12,769 nucleotides of DNA. It comes from Saccoglossus kowalevskii. Lineage: Eukaryota > Hemichordata > Enteropneusta > Harrimaniidae. The stretch covers positions 557,347-570,115 of the forward strand of contig NW_003140812.1 of NCBI RefSeq assembly GCF_000003605.2, written 5' to 3'. This document shows positions 1-8,779 of the stretch, piece after piece. The position numbers were made by a program, and so were the translations under genes. Numbering within the stretch: position 1 is the stretch's first letter; every line of letters begins with the position of its first letter. The notes under the pieces are model-generated. The model saw nothing but the letters and a program-made list of their open reading frames with translations. It made no database searches and was not told where the DNA came from.

Positions 1-53
1 ACACTGTTCACAACGGTCACACACAACACCATTATGGATAGTCTGGTTTTTAA
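1..53 (-). CDS. start of a ZZ-type zinc finger exon, TRIM gene, cut by the window edge
   Basis: Reading the minus strand, a run of about eleven T followed by CAG forms a strong acceptor ending at 54. The exon then encodes (V)KNQTIHNGVVCDRCEQC, the first codon being completed by the single base left over from the 58-nt exon. The pattern H-x-G-V-x-C-D-x-C is the hallmark opening of ZZ zinc fingers (as in Mind bomb, HERC2, p62 and CBP), where the C-x2-C pair binds zinc. The remaining ligands would lie outside the window. The ZZ call rests on about ten residues, and membership of the TRIM gene is inferred from strand, phase and spacing. Confidence 0.6.
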
Positions 54-352
54 CTGAAAAAAAAAAATATGAATATGATGTCCATTCTGAATAAATATGT
101 TGATGGCAGATTAGAGTTACTTTTGATATATAGACATTGGATTATGGCTCCTAGTGAACATGCCTCTTACTACTGTTGCGCAACAACAAATCGGTCCATG
201 AAATAAACCAACCAATGAGACAAGATACTGGTATAATTGTATATATTTTCAATGCTCTGCAGATATGTAGCTTCTGTGATCAACCGATAACAGCCATCAC
301 TCACCCTACACAATAAAGTATGACATTATTCAAATATTTATTGTGACTGTAC

Positions 353-410
353 CTTCTGATTCTGTCACAGTAGAGGCATCAACAGTATTTGGAATCTCTT
401 TGCTGGCCTT
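353..410 (-). CDS. inferred linker exon of the TRIM gene
   Basis: On the minus strand an AG acceptor (ctcaag) is followed by 58 nt encoding KASKEIPNTVDASTVTESE plus one base, then a GTACAG donor. It enters in phase 0, matching the end of the RING/B-box exon, and leaves in phase 1, matching the next inferred exon at 53-1. The peptide is Ser/Thr/Glu-rich and looks like a flexible linker rather than a domain. Support is the matching phases and splice sites only. An acceptor three bases further in is equally possible. Confidence 0.55.
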
Positions 411-828
411 CTTGAGATTAAAAATATCAAAAGATAATAATTATTTATTTTTCTGTATAATTTATTATAATATTATGTTTATTAATATCTTATGTTTATT
501 AACAAACTAACCAGTGTTGAGCAATATTTAAATACAAAAACGTAATTGCAGAATTTTGATTTTAAACGGTCAAAAAACAAGCTAGAGGTCCATAACTTGT
601 CCATAACTCTAATAATGTTTCTGCTGTCTCAGTGCATTCAAATTTTGAAAGTAAGCAGTTTTTTACTTGACAGTGTAAGCTGTGGGTCTCAAGCACCAAT
701 TGAGTTGAATTGCAATTCTGTGATATCATGCATTGCAAATAATTCATTAGAATAATGTTGTTGAAAATTTAATTGAATGCAATTATGTGAAACCTTATCA
801 AGTATATATAGTTTTATGATATACATAC

Positions 829-1881
829 ATGTACATCTGTACCAAATTCACCAATGATGCCAGAATTATAAGTTTTGGGCATAAACTCGATAACCGCCTC
901 AACTTCAATGGCTTCTGGTTCTTGGTTGATCAGTTGCTCCAAATGGTTAGTGGTCTCTTTCATGGTTCTCAGCAGTTGTACATCATTCCCATGGTGCATT
1001 AGCGTTTCAACATAGCTGTGTGCATTAAAAAGTCTGCTTTTGATGGACTCCAACTCTTCAATGTTCATATCATTATTTTTTATTCTAATGTCATGTTGTT
1101 TCTTTGATTTCTCTATCATGACCTTTTCTTCCATCGTGATTTGCTCGATCAGCTCCTTGGCTTGTGATGAAATATTCTTCTCCTCCTTTTTAGCATGAAG
1201 ATTTAGTTCATCACGTTTTACGCACAGTTTTATTATTTTATCTTCTAACTGCTCCCTGGCCCTTTTCATATCAGTTACCATATTCTCCAAGCATTTGCGT
1301 TGTTCATTCCCAACTTCCTTTAAATCTCTCAAGACGTGTTCGGTTCCACGGTGTTTTATGACTGCGCAGTCAGAGCAGATGACCTCCTGACAAGTCTCAC
1401 ATTGGAATTTCAACTCGCTTCTAACGTGGTATTGACAGTGAATCATGACTTCTGGCTTACACAGATTTGTTGATTTATTTTTCTTGTAATCTTCAATAGT
1501 CACCACTTGATGGCACCGACTTACAGCCATTTTACCATGTACCTTTAAACAGTCTGCACAGAAGTGCTGTGAACAGTCCAAACAGTGATGAAAAGCTGTT
1601 TTGTCCTCACAGCTTTCACACTGCAAAGGAGTTTCACCTGAAGTTAAACTTTGTTTGCTGAACTCTTCAACTAAATTACTTAAAAAGAAGTTATCCTTCA
1701 GTTGGTCTGACTCGCACTCTGCGTTACAGGTTGGACACCTATTCAGCGACCCTCCCCTTTTCTCAGCCAAGGTAACCAGACACACACTGCAGAATGTGTG
1801 AAGACATGGAAGGATTTGAGGTTTTTTGTATCTTTCAAAGCAGATGGAACAGGTTAGGAAGTCTTCATCAATGATGTCCAT
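829..1881 (-). CDS. TRIM-family E3 ubiquitin ligase, main coding exon (RING, two B-boxes, coiled coil)
   Basis: This exon encodes the tripartite motif of a probable cytoplasmic RING E3 ubiquitin ligase. The RING finger is complete (C11, C14, C26, H28, C31, C34, C49, C52). B-box 1 has C88, C91, C100, C103, C108, C111, H115 and H124. B-box 2 has C149, H152, C161, C164, C169, C172, H177 and H182. A charged, Lys/Glu-rich coiled coil follows at about residues 190-300. The start ATG at 1881 lies ten residues before the first RING cysteine, as is usual for the family. Read without splicing, the frame stops at 814 after 355 residues with no C-terminal recognition domain. A GTATGT donor follows position 829 (a weaker GTACAT follows 835), both in phase 0, so the exon probably ends there and joins 410-353. 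RING/B-box identity is very secure; the exact 3' boundary is inferred. The overall arrangement resembles invertebrate TRIM2/3/56-like proteins, but orthology cannot be assigned. Confidence 0.93.
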
Positions 1882-1917
1882 CGCTTTATTGCCAGGAGTT
1901 GCTATGGTGATCAGCTA

Positions 1918-2622
1918 CTAGAGAGAATATGAATGTTATTGCAAGTGTTCCTAAAAATTAAACCTATTTGAGGGGATAAGTGTGTATGGTTCTGAAGATT
2001 TAAAAATTGTAAAAAAATTTTTTTGTTTAATATTAATTATAATGCAAAGGTCATGTGACATGATTTGATAATCATATTAGTATTACAGTAAATACATGTA
2101 TGCTAATGATGATACAAAAAAATTACTGCTTAAAATTTCATCTGCTGATGCTTAATTTTAACTGGTATATGTCTATTGATGCTTTCAGCAGGTTAGGAGT
2201 TAAATCTTTGGAAGTATATGTTGAAAACTACTATTTCTATTCAAAACCGAATATGGTAACATGTGTTTATTGGCAATGGGAGGCACTTGCCATGTTTGTA
2301 CATAGTACATTTTTTTTATGTACAAAGTCCGGTACCCTTTAAAATTTAATATATTCACCCCAATGTATAGCCCTTCCCCACCACGAGCTAATGCTAGATA
2401 CACTCTAAAATGTATTGGTTTGCCCCAAGTGGCACTGTAAAACCTCTATAGATTACCGGTATATGTAAATAATAGTGTTGTACGTGAACAGATTCCCCAT
2501 TAAGTGCAATGGTCGTGCCCTTAAACTTTGGTCACAGCTTACTTATCTGATTTGGTGAGCATAGTTTGCTCAACCCTATTGGTCGATTTTGACTTTGATG
2601 CGCGTCTGCATATGACACTTAC
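1918..2622 (-). other. inferred 5' UTR intron of the TRIM gene
   Basis: On the minus strand, position 2622 begins a consensus donor (GAG followed by GTAAGT), and an acceptor (tctctctag) ends at 1918, 36 bases upstream of the ATG at 1881. An alternative acceptor ends three bases later at 1915. Between them the DNA is AT-rich, with no frame that resembles a protein. The two small open frames at 2100-2342 (plus) and 2200-2403 (minus) look like chance. Whether this intron is used can only be settled by transcripts. Confidence 0.5.
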
Positions 2623-2700
2623 CTCTTTAATGGCGGACTGGAACAAGTCTTGCCCTTTTTGGATGACCTTTAGTCAGCTGACCTCATCGTCACGTGATGT
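2623..2700 (-). promoter_or_regulatory. probable TRIM promoter and non-coding first exon
   Basis: The stretch holds an E-box palindrome TCACGTGA (2690-2697), a GTCAGCTGAC palindrome at about 2673-2682, and a YY1-like CCGCCATTAAA on the minus strand (TTTAATGGCGGAC on plus, 2626-2638), immediately followed by the GTAAGT donor. YY1 motifs just downstream of start sites and CACGTG boxes upstream are common in animal promoters. The transcription start itself is not visible. This is an inference from motif order. Confidence 0.45.
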
Positions 2701-3543
2701 TTGTTGACATATAATCCGATATAATTGTCAATGATTACTTCGAAGCTAACTTGTACCACGACTGTCTTGAAGCGACTAATGAGTGTTAAAAAAATAGTTA
2801 AATCATAGTTTAATACGTGATGGATACTGCATTTTAACCGTGACTTTGCACCATGGTTGTCGCAAATCGGGAAAATTTTCCGATATGAATGCCCAAAAGT
2901 ATTCTATTTGAAATCCTGGAGGTGGGCATGACCGTTTTGCGAAAAAACAATTTTTAGGTCACATAATGATGATTGATGTACGAAATTTACATAGAGTATT
3001 TAGCGTTTGAAATCTTCTATGCGATTTAGGATGTACTAGTAACCGTGGTGTAACTGACTGTATGTCGGAGACATTTTCGCATTTTGAAACGCCAAATTAC
3101 TGTGATTTTTTTTTGCACCAGTCTCAACCATTGTGATGATATATGTTATTATGTTATAAATATCGCAAAGAATTAGATCAACTTAAAATAACATTGCCCT
3201 ATTATAATATTGGTTTTACAAAAGAAGTTATAATGTCTTTCATCTTGCGCAGATTCAACATTTCTTGGTATTTTTGGAAATGTTGATGTTATTCAATAAA
3301 TTTGTAAAACTGTAAGTTCGCAGTTTATATTATTTGATTTGTGGTTTTATAATTTCTGCCAGTGACATTACAAATGACAATTCGTGAAATTTATTGAAAT
3401 AAAATAAAGTAAGTACTATGTAGATCAAAAACATAGTAAAAAATAAAACCAACGAAAATCGCTACCAGTCGAGTAAATTTCATTGAAATCTAAACATACC
3501 TGAAGACAACATGCAACCCATAATGCCTTGCTATTGTTCCAAA
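2701..3543. other. intergenic, AT-rich, nothing recognised
   Basis: No sustained open frame, RNA gene or clear repeat structure is visible. It contains short A and T runs (for example a T run near 3106-3114) and scattered AATAAA-like hexamers without a coding region to serve. Confidence 0.6.
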
Positions 3544-3712
3544 TTTAAAGCGGAGGGGTCGTCACCTGCGCGCGCGAGAGAGAATTGAGTCCCAAGCGAC
3601 GATAATAACACACGCTAAAAACGCAAACGCTCATGGGTAGACGCGTTTTTGTAAACAACGACACGCTATGGCAGACTGTCGCATGCACAGGTGATGATAC
3701 CCCCGCTTTAAA
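3544..3712 (+). mobile_element. MITE-like element, copy A
   Basis: This 169-bp unit begins TTTAAAGCGGAGGGGTCGTC and ends with an imperfect inverted copy finishing CCCCCGCTTTAAA. Each terminal arm is about 28 bp; both contain TTTAAAGCGG near the end and CACCTG further in. It has no coding capacity. A second copy lies in opposite orientation at 10713-10876. The TTAA inside each end is consistent with a TTAA target site duplication, as used by piggyBac-type and some other DNA transposons, but the superfamily is not proven. The interior is GC- and CpG-richer than the surroundings. Confidence 0.8.
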
Positions 3713-4266
3713 CAAAATCTGTAAATGTGTAATCGAAACGGGTAAAATAAACGAAAGTCATGAAACAAAATGACGTACATCAGTAACTCACCATGAGTGA
3801 TGTCAATGACAAGTCTGAATCAATGACAAGTCCAAATGTTGATTTTTGCTGTTGGGGGGGGGGGGGGCACGATGCCCGCCAGTCGGTCAAACGTCAACAA
3901 ACTTTAAAAAAAGAGACCTTCACATGCGTCCCATTACGACATGTCTTTGTACTAACTTTGAACCAGGACATACAGTACATGCCTGTCCGAGAAATGACGA
4001 TGAACGAACGAAGCCCAAAACATAATTGTTTTAGTGCCACAGACCATATTTACGGCAGATTGTGATTGGTGGAGGTGTGTTGCCCTCCAGTGGTGAAGCG
4101 CTTCGCTGACGTAAGGGTGTAAGAAACGCCACTCACCTCGTCCATATGTTGGCGAGTGTAACAGTGTAACAGTGACTGGCTTTATCTCAGACCATAGTAC
4201 AAACTGTTTAGACTAAGGTATTATAAGACTCCAGTTCTAATTTCCAATACAATTTGAAATGTTACA
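3713..4266. other. intergenic with a 14-G run
   Basis: A run of 14 G lies at 3854-3867. An open frame across it (3793-4065) resembles nothing I know and depends on the length of the G run, so I do not call it a gene. A GAAGCGCTTC palindrome occurs at about 4096-4105, and a short tandem of gtgtaaca lies near 4157-4171. Confidence 0.5.
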
Positions 4267-4388
4267 GTCACTTCGTAACAAAATCACATCATCCCAAGTC
4301 CCTTCGTACCACACGGTTACTTTGTACCACACGGTCACTTCACGTACTGTAACAGTTTCTTCGCACCACACATTTCCTTCGTACGGGT
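4267..4388 (+). repeat. degenerate 18-bp tandem repeats (CTTCGTACCACACGGT-like)
   Basis: About six diverged units follow one another, with cores cacttcgtaaca, cttcgtaccacacggttac, tttgtaccacacggtcac, ttcacgtactgtaacag, ttcttcgcaccacacatt and ccttcgtacggg. The spacing is close to 18 bp. Inverted copies of the same motif occur at 4991-5001 and 5026-5042, beyond the small SAP-like gene. Confidence 0.6.
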
Positions 4389-4505
4389 CTAGCTGATTAC
4401 TATAAATAGCGATTAAATAAAGCTGCCTATAGTGGCACGAGTTACCTATTCGCTGCCCGGAAGTATGTTTTTAATAACATAATATCTAATAATATATAAA
4501 TTTGC

Positions 4506-4560
4506 CTAGCAACCGGTTGCTAGTCACGTGATACACGTCAAACTTTGATTCAAAATGGCG
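4506..4560 (+). promoter_or_regulatory. compact promoter-like cluster: palindrome, E-box, ATGGCG
   Basis: CTAGCAACCGGTTGCTAG (4506-4523) is a perfect 18-bp palindrome with GCAAC/GTTGC half-sites like those of RFX X-boxes, but in reversed arrangement. It is followed at once by the E-box TCACGTGA (4524-4531) and, 23 bp further on, by CAAAATGGCG (4551-4560), which fits both a YY1 site and a good start-codon context. The E-box plus ATGGCG pair also occurs at the TRIM promoter. Function is inferred. Confidence 0.5.
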
Positions 4561-4658
4561 CTAAATCTTGAGCCTGAGTGTGCTGGGTTTGTGCGTTAAA
4601 TTTCCGATTGATTTCTTGTATCTGTTTCACGTTTTCGACTATAGCTGACTTCGATAGA

Positions 4659-4799
4659 ATGCCGGTGCCACAGCTCAAAGACTTTCTCCGTAAATTTGGC
4701 GTTTCGTCGTCCAACTATAACAAGAATATTCCTCTTGCAATTGTTAAAGCTGTGTATCATTTGGAACTCGAGGAAGATTTGTTCCGCCACGACCCCTAA
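4659..4799 (+). CDS. small SAP-like protein or truncated remnant of a larger one
   Basis: The frame from ATG 4659 encodes 46 residues beginning MPVPQLKDFLRKFGV, followed by SSSNYNK and a hydrophobic helix-like stretch, ending LFRHDP and stop. The order V-x2-L-K-x-F-L-x3-G-V, then NK and I-V-x-A-V, fits the helix-turn-helix SAP fold. Similar segments stand at the N-terminus of multi-domain, often transposon-associated proteins in invertebrates, usually after an A-D-F motif, which is also present here just before the ATG. An alternative model starts at ATG 4555 (MALNLEPE) and splices from a GT at 4580 to the acceptor ctatag ending at 4643, giving S-D-F. No downstream domain is seen, and AATAAA occurs at 4948-4953. 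It could be a genuine micro-gene or a truncated copy. I do not know its function. Confidence 0.45.
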   Translation: MPVPQLKDFLRKFGVSSSNYNKNIPLAIVKAVYHLELEEDLFRHDP

Positions 4800-4947
4800 A
4801 TACGACGTCGCTACAAGACTTACAGTACTTGGTTGTAATTTCTTGGTATTCGTAACCATACATCTCGCATCACAATGCAAAATAACCAATGCTATTATGA
4901 ATTGACCATTGTGTATATTTCTTCCATACAACATGTTATTTACTTAT

Positions 4948-4953
4948 AATAAA
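4948..4953 (+). terminator. possible polyadenylation signal AATAAA
   Basis: A canonical AATAAA hexamer lies 149 bp after the stop of the small SAP-like frame. Another occurs at 5128-5133. In AT-rich DNA such hexamers are frequent, so this is weak support. Confidence 0.25.
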
Positions 4954-4990
4954 TACCTTCCTTGTTGAAATATTAACTGTAGTGCACATG

Positions 4991-5042
4991 CAGTACGAAG
5001 TGATTTTATATAAAATGAACCCGCGGTGTGGTACTAAGTGAC
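4991..5042 (-). repeat. inverted copies of the GTACCACAC motif
   Basis: cagtacgaagtg (4991-5002) and gtgtggtactaagtgac (5026-5042) are reverse-complement versions of the motif that forms the array at 4267-4388. Together they bracket the small SAP-like gene. Confidence 0.45.
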
Positions 5043-5049
5043 TGCGAAT

Positions 5050-6480
5050 TGACCTTGTGTGCGCAGTGACCTAGTAGGCCAAAGTGGTTTGTTTCGAAGT
5101 GTCGTTGCTCCTGTAAAATATGAAAGGAATAAAGTTACATGTAATACATGTTACATGATAATTATTATAGTTACATGTATAATAAATTACTAAGAATGTC
5201 TTACTTACAAACTAATTATTATCCCCTATCACTGCCTCAAATATGTGTGTAACAAAATAGAAATAGAAATAAATTTAAGGCCCATCTTGGTGACGTAATT
5301 GCAATGGCGCGCTAAACCTCACGACTTGCAGAAGCTGTAGAAGAACCATTGCTATTGATTGAATGTATGTTGTAATAAGATGAAAAATGTCGGTTTGACT
5401 TGGTATTAAAAATAGGTGTTGCTACTAAATTATAATAAACAAATCTAATTTTTCGAATATTATTATATAAAAAAAAATAATTACACTTGGTTGGGGGGAC
5501 AAGGGGGGTAGCTGGTACAGACTTACGATAAATAAAAAGGGCTTTTTTCACAATTTACAAGGAAAAAAGACGTTTTTACAGTTTACAGGGAAAATTGAAT
5601 TTTGCAGTGAATTGTGTCATCTAGTGGTTTTACAGTTTCGAAAATGTAATTTTCCTGGATTATTCTTTACGACTTTTTTTATTTGGATGTAAATTCTTGT
5701 ACGTACCGAGAAAAATTACGAAAAAAATATTTGATTGATTACGTTGTACGTCTAGCCTGTGATTACAGAATTACGGAATTTATTTTTGTTCAATTTGCGT
5801 TGTACGAACAAAAAATATTTCAATTACGTTGAACGAAAATAACCCTTGCCCCCCCCCGGTTTACTCCTTATTGGCTTGTAACCTGGAGTTGCTCCAGGAT
5901 TTGCTGTTTAGCTTCACGGCACGTCGACTTTTCAAGACGGCAGTTAATATGTGGTTTTGCTTCTTCAGCGTGGCTCCATAGAAAAAAACTCTGATAGAAC
6001 CTGCAAATCTGATTAAACGTTACAAGGAATTAATATGTGATTTTCCGTCTTCAGTGTCCCCGCATCAGTTGCACAGAATTCAATAGTTGTTTGTTGTTTC
6101 TTCTTTATAAAACTTTATAAAACAAACCTGAAAACAATCATATCGATTATTAAAATATACTCAACTTCTAGGTCATTGAATAATTACACGAAATGAAATA
6201 TAAGATCAAATTTATGGTGTACTGACCGACTCAAGAGGCGTTCTCAATCATGGAGGAATCGATACACAGCCCAAATTTCTATCTCGTTATACACATATTC
6301 AAGGTAGCGATAAGAAATAATATATTTATTTCCATTCTTAACATTACAAAATATATACAAACTATAAATATTTAAAATACAAAACTGCACAAACTACAAA
6401 ACACAGATAAACAAAAAACAAAATAACAATTGATAGTTCTGGTACCTATCGGCTAGAGTAATTCAATAGTTACAATAAGG
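5050..6480. other. intergenic, AT-rich, diverged repeats only
   Basis: No gene can be supported. The segment contains G-rich ggttggggggacaagggggg (near 5489-5508), a related pair of acaaggaaaa/acagggaaaa units near 5558-5595, diverged ATTACGTTGTACG-type repeats near 5721-5838, and a nine-C run near 5849-5857. The stretch ttatttcc...acattacaaaa at about 6327-6351 resembles one at 9054-9083 and may be a retroelement tail on the minus strand. Confidence 0.4.
5721..5838 (+). repeat. diverged short repeats (ATTACGTTGTACG)
   Basis: Three related cores are visible: attacgttgtacg, tttgcgttgtacgaa and attacgttgaacgaa. The first and third are preceded by aaaaaatattt. The unit is irregular at roughly 40-80 bp, and its origin is unknown. 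Confidence 0.4.
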
Positions 6481-6860
6481 GCTACAGGATTCCAGGAAGT
6501 CTCTATTTTCTGTATCTTGGTGAGTGAACTTTCGTTGTCACAATTTGTGACAGAGCGACCAAGCGTAGAAAGGCCGATAGAGGACGCCCTTAATTAGGTT
6601 AACACTATTGGTTCACTGGCCTTTGAAATACTTTCTCACTGGATCATAATAGAGGCCGTTTCGACGCGTACTTGCGCGACCATATCTTCGTAACAACGTC
6701 AAATTATTCGGATTCAAGCAACATCCATACTGTATGTGTATGTATTGTATATTGGTACCACATTCACTACAAGCAGGCGCCGACGAGGGTGAAAGCGTCA
6801 CAGTGACAACGTAAATCGGGTAAGCACGCTCGCATGCCACTATAGTTCACATGTAGCTTA
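6481..6860. other. GC-richer block of unknown nature
   Basis: This stretch has more G+C and CpG than its surroundings and holds a hyphenated palindrome TGTCACAA-T-TTGTGACA (6536-6552). A 75-codon minus frame (6840-6613) contains C-x2-C and several further cysteines but matches no family I recognise. It may be an old mobile element, a regulatory block, or an exon of an unseen gene. Confidence 0.3.
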
Positions 6861-8082
6861 TTCAATGCCATGTCTTAAATGAAAGTAAATACTGGACGAC
6901 ATGTGCTTAAAACTTTTATTTCTACTATAATTTTATCCTATCAATTAAACACACGACGTGTCATGTCCAAGCAAGTATTGGGGAGAAAGGTTGGACGGTA
7001 TGTAATATCTAAAACAAGCACGTCACCGACCGACCTGAACACTCCTTGACGGTTTCTTTTTTACGTTGAAGATATGTGTATTTACGAGTATTAAGCCTGA
7101 CACATGGGCGGGGCGTTTCTCGAACACACAGGCTGTTGTTATATCATTGTCGTCAGTCACAGTTCTCAACGAACGACGCTTGGCTGAGGGAGAAATGTGA
7201 ATAGCACTTTTAAAGAGCATTAAATGAAGTAGTGTTGAGTCATCTGGACATGTTTGTCCTTTCATATACTAGTAGTGTTGACCTTGTGAATGCCGTATGG
7301 TAATACAATAGACTAACGCCCAACTCAGTTGTCAGGGTCCATAACAACGACATAACATATGTAACACACAGTTGAGACAATGCTGTCAGGCACACGCTGT
7401 ATACGGATCGATACGAATTCTGTATTACGCCCAGTTGTGCCACTACGCTGCCCTTGCTATGCAGTACGCCAGGAGCTTTAATGCACCGATGATACGGCGT
7501 ATGCATGGAATCTTCAAGTTATTCAGAAACTTTGTGATTTGAAATTACTTCTCTCAAACTGGGTAATTATATTGGATAGTAAATACCGATTAAAATTTAG
7601 AATTCATGGTAAAAGCAATTCTTACGGTTATCAGGTCGATAGATTGTTTTATATTTTGCGTGTTGTGCCAGCTTTGATTTACCGTAGTCAGTAACCACCA
7701 CAATATAGCAACTGGGGGCTGACAATGTACATGATGTCTGATCAAAAACGAAATTTACTTTGCGGTGTATTCCGTAATAAATGATTATGTCAATACAAAC
7801 CGTGATACGATTTGTCCCGGAGTATAGAATTACAGTAAAGAGAAATTATATGCTAGTATAGAACGTTTTACTGACACACCAGGCTGGTCAACATGTCTAT
7901 ATTTTATTTTTCAACAACAAAATAATATAAGTGAACCCATTATAACACCCGCCCAATTTCCGTAGCTAAACGGAAAATGACTGAAATGAAAACATGTCAC
8001 TCGCTGAGTTACTACTCATGTCATGTTTTTTTTTCACAAGTTCACAGTGTAACTAATTATACGGTGGAATGTAACTGGGATA
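6861..8082. other. region upstream of the LSDAT gene, no exon identified
   Basis: I looked here for an upstream exon carrying the Cys/Trp-rich N-terminal segment that precedes LSDAT in many TRPM proteins and found none. Small open frames on both strands (7023-7265, 7240-7506, and an unlisted plus frame ending about 7556) resemble no family. A polypyrimidine run plus AG at about 8027-8047 precedes the first recognised exon, but its frame hits TAA at 8050. Confidence 0.4.
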
Positions 8083-8148
8083 ATGGTATATTGCAAAGGA
8101 GAAATCAAGTTTATTACGCGATCAGAGCGGAACAGGGAACCCGCCAAG
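8083..8148 (+). CDS. LSDAT (TRPM-like) gene, first recognised exon, GC donor
   Basis: The exon encodes (MVYCK)GEIKFITRSERNREPAK, matching the segment G-x-I-x-F ... A-K that opens the TRPM N-terminal homology domain. It joins in phase 0 to FVLVTGENDP at 8603. The donor is GC, not GT: AAG followed by GCAAGT, the classic minor GC-AG consensus. Two starts are possible. ATG 8083 has A at -3 and G at +4, with an in-frame TAA at 8050, and would make a short N-terminus. Alternatively an acceptor (gcaaag) makes the exon start at 8099 with a missing upstream exon. The longer open frame to 8481 is read-through into the intron. Confidence 0.6.
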
Positions 8149-8602
8149 GCAAGTGATACTTATATTTATAATGTGCAACCATGTGTTGAATTTCCACCAC
8201 TAAAAGTATCTGAGTTGACCAATCAATGCACGTCATGGCGTATCGGATGTAACTGCATGGGACGTACTAAGGTCTCTCCGGATCAGGGAATTTCACTCAG
8301 TTATTATTCAAATTGGCCCGTTTGTTATGAACGGGTTAGTCACCAAACCCAACTTCATTTTAAACATGATATTTTTTTCAGTGTAATCTTTCCGTTCAAT
8401 TTAAAAAAACAAACAAACAAACTACATGTTTGTTGTTTTCCTTTTTCCTTTCCCGGGAATGAGTACGAGTTATTACTATGACCAGTTTATGACATACATG
8501 TATTATAGTATTTATGTCTTGTTATTCTCTTTACCTTACTAAATCCTCTGATGATTTAGTTGTGTAATAAAGTTTGTATAATGGTTTTACTCGCACTTAT
8601 AG

Positions 8603-8779
8603 TTTGTCCTGGTAACGGGTGAGAATGATCCCCGTCGTGCCGCAGAGAAAGTTTTGCGGATCATGCTGGATGAATGGAAAATACCCAAACCGGAACTAGT
8701 GATAGCTGTCGCTGGTGGCTCACGTCGGTTTCGAGTTAGCGACGAACATCGTCAAATATTCATCGACGGATTGAACAGA
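8603..8779 (+). CDS. LSDAT (TRPM-like) gene, second recognised exon
   Basis: This exon is the core beginning of the LSDAT domain, the SLOG-like Rossmann-type module at the cytosolic N-terminus of TRPM cation channels, which in TRPM2 binds ADP-ribose-type ligands. The 59 codons run phase 0 to phase 0 between an acceptor tcgcacttatag, itself containing an in-frame TAG, and donor AGA followed by GTAGGT. Key features are ENDPRRAAEKVLRIMLDEW, then KPELVIAVAGGSRRF, the strand and glycine turn equivalent to the family's I-S-V-x-G-G. It continues into a helix ending FIDGLNR. Family assignment is secure. Orthology within TRPM is not, because the channel part is beyond the window. Confidence 0.88.

Noticed and set aside
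1601-1801. plus-strand open frame opposite the TRIM exon
   Set aside because: It is the antisense shadow of the RING and B-box coding sequence.
3793-4065. 90-codon plus frame across the 14-G run
   Set aside because: The frame depends on the exact length of a homopolymer, it contains a poly-Gly stretch, and it resembles no family.
4596-4934. 112-codon minus-strand frame over the SAP-like gene
   Set aside because: No family resemblance was found. It overlaps the plus-strand frame with the SAP-like pattern and has no promoter-like motif on its side.
5489-5508. G-quadruplex candidate ggttggggggacaagggggg
   Set aside because: The G runs could fold, but there is no promoter, transcript or gene context to give it meaning.
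7240-7506. minus-strand 88-codon frame and neighbouring small frames
   Set aside because: No recognisable domain, no splice-site partners, and frames of this length are expected by chance.
8048-8148. alternative LSDAT-gene exon starting at the strong acceptor ending at 8047
   Set aside because: In the frame needed for G-E-I-K-F, a TAA occurs at 8050-8052; the other open frame (N-Y-T-V-E-C) does not match the family or the next exon's phase.
8083-8481. 132-codon open frame as one gene
   Set aside because: Only its first part fits the LSDAT family. The remainder becomes low-complexity (F/K/N-rich) after the GC donor at 8149 and is best read as intron.
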